Assembly: GCA_015660855.1 (NCBI GenBank)
Contig: JACSDG010000007.1
Coordinates: forward strand, 1-64,000
Direction: 5' to 3'
From: Magnetococcales bacterium
GTDB lineage: Bacteria > Pseudomonadota > Magnetococcia > Magnetococcales > UBA8363
DNA length: 64,000 nucleotides
The translations under genes and the position numbers were made by a program. Positions 63,287-64,000 of the stretch are shown piece by piece. Below the pieces are notes generated by a model. That model did no database searches and had not been told where the DNA came from. It worked only from the letters and a program-made list of their open reading frames with translations. Each line of letters begins with the position of its first letter. The first letter of the stretch is position 1.

Positions 63287-64000
63287 ATGAGTAAAGAATA
63301 TGACGCTCTTGGTGACCATGGAGAATATACGCACGATGTTTTTATTAGTTATAGTAGTGAAGACATAGTTTTAGTTAAAAAACTGGTTAGTCGGCTCAAA
63401 AAAGATGGTATAAATGTTTGGTTTGACAAAAACAAGATTGATCCTGGTGCTGGGATTTCTACTGAAATTGAAAAAGGTATAAAAGATTCTCTAGTAGCTA
63501 TACTTGTTTTGTCTAAGAATTCCATTAATTCAAAATGGTGTATAGCAGAGCGTGAAACAGTCATCCACAGGGATCCGAACAACGAACAAAAACGATTTAT
63601 TCCAATCAGGATAGACGATTTAATAATTCCTGATTTTCTAGATCGTTTAAGTGTTATTGATCATCGTGGGAGAGGCAATTATAAACAGATTCTAAATTCT
63701 TTAAAAGACCGAAAAGAATTAAATCAGAATAAAGGCCGAGAGGAAAAATCGCCAGAGACTGAGTCTCCAATTGAGACCGAGGCGTTTAGACGGGACACAA
63801 AGCGACTTTTCAGGGAGTTTATTGGAACCCTTGCCGATGTTCTGGAAAAGACCGAATCGGCCAAGGCCAGGTCGGTGTTGGAAACCGAGATTAACAAAGC
63901 TAAAAAAATGACACGCCAATCGGCACTTACCGATGATGGAGTTGCTGAATTGGCATGTGAAATTGGCGAAGCGACTGCCATGCTGTCTGGTTCGGAATAT
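63287..64000 (+). CDS. TIR-domain protein, truncated by window end
   Basis: HDVFISYSSEDIVLVKKLVSRLKKDGINVWFDKNKIDPGAGISTEIEKGIKDSLVAILVLSKNSINSKWCIAE; frame open to base 64000 (absent from the ORF track because no stop is present). Confidence 0.85.
   Translation, partial: MSKEYDALGDHGEYTHDVFISYSSEDIVLVKKLVSRLKKDGINVWFDKNKIDPGAGISTEIEKGIKDSLVAILVLSKNSINSKWCIAERETVIHRDPNNEQKRFIPIRIDDLIIPDFLDRLSVIDHRGRGNYKQILNSLKDRKELNQNKGREEKSPETESPIETEAFRRDTKRLFREFIGTLADVLEKTESAKARSVLETEINKAKKMTRQSALTDDGVAELACEIGEATAMLSGSEY

Overview
The window looks like chromosome from a flagellated, chemotactic Gram-negative bacterium, probably a proteobacterium. FliX-like and Magnetococcia/alpha-like traits are only a hint, and taxonomy cannot be settled here. 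From left to right: ligA (-); a flagellar block fliP-fliO-fliN-fliM-fliL-flgE-flgD-fliK (-); a nitronate monooxygenase; a large chemotaxis operon (+) with hybrid cheA, cheW, a soluble MCP, a STAS protein, a REC-PP2C-HATPase protein, cheB, cheR, cheY, a cheX-like gene and cheY2; a CheC/CheX-like protein fused to CBS domains; a der gene that appears broken in its first GTPase domain; the conserved bamB/yfgM/hisS/ispG/rodZ/TPR/nadE block (-); hisC, pckG and ndk; a small accessory island with a DUF4411-type PIN toxin, a HTH-ImmA/IrrE protein and an hsdS remnant, bracketed by an inverted 16-bp motif; a SPOR/ankyrin/Sel1/EI24 operon; an AAA ATPase plus shortened DUF4276 pair; a polysaccharide region with glycosyltransferases, a methyltransferase and two O-antigen-ligase-like genes; leuA; a FliX-like gene; lepA-lepB-DUF4845-rnc; another glycosyltransferase; and a TIR-domain gene cut off by the window end. 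A family of G-rich dispersed repeats built from hairpin modules recurs in intergenic DNA and sometimes runs into gene ends. The leading candidates for something new are the CheC-CBS fusion with a sigma54-like promoter, the modular repeat family, the disrupted and inverted der locus, and the motif-bracketed toxin-antitoxin/hsdS island. All names come from reading the translations; no database search was run.
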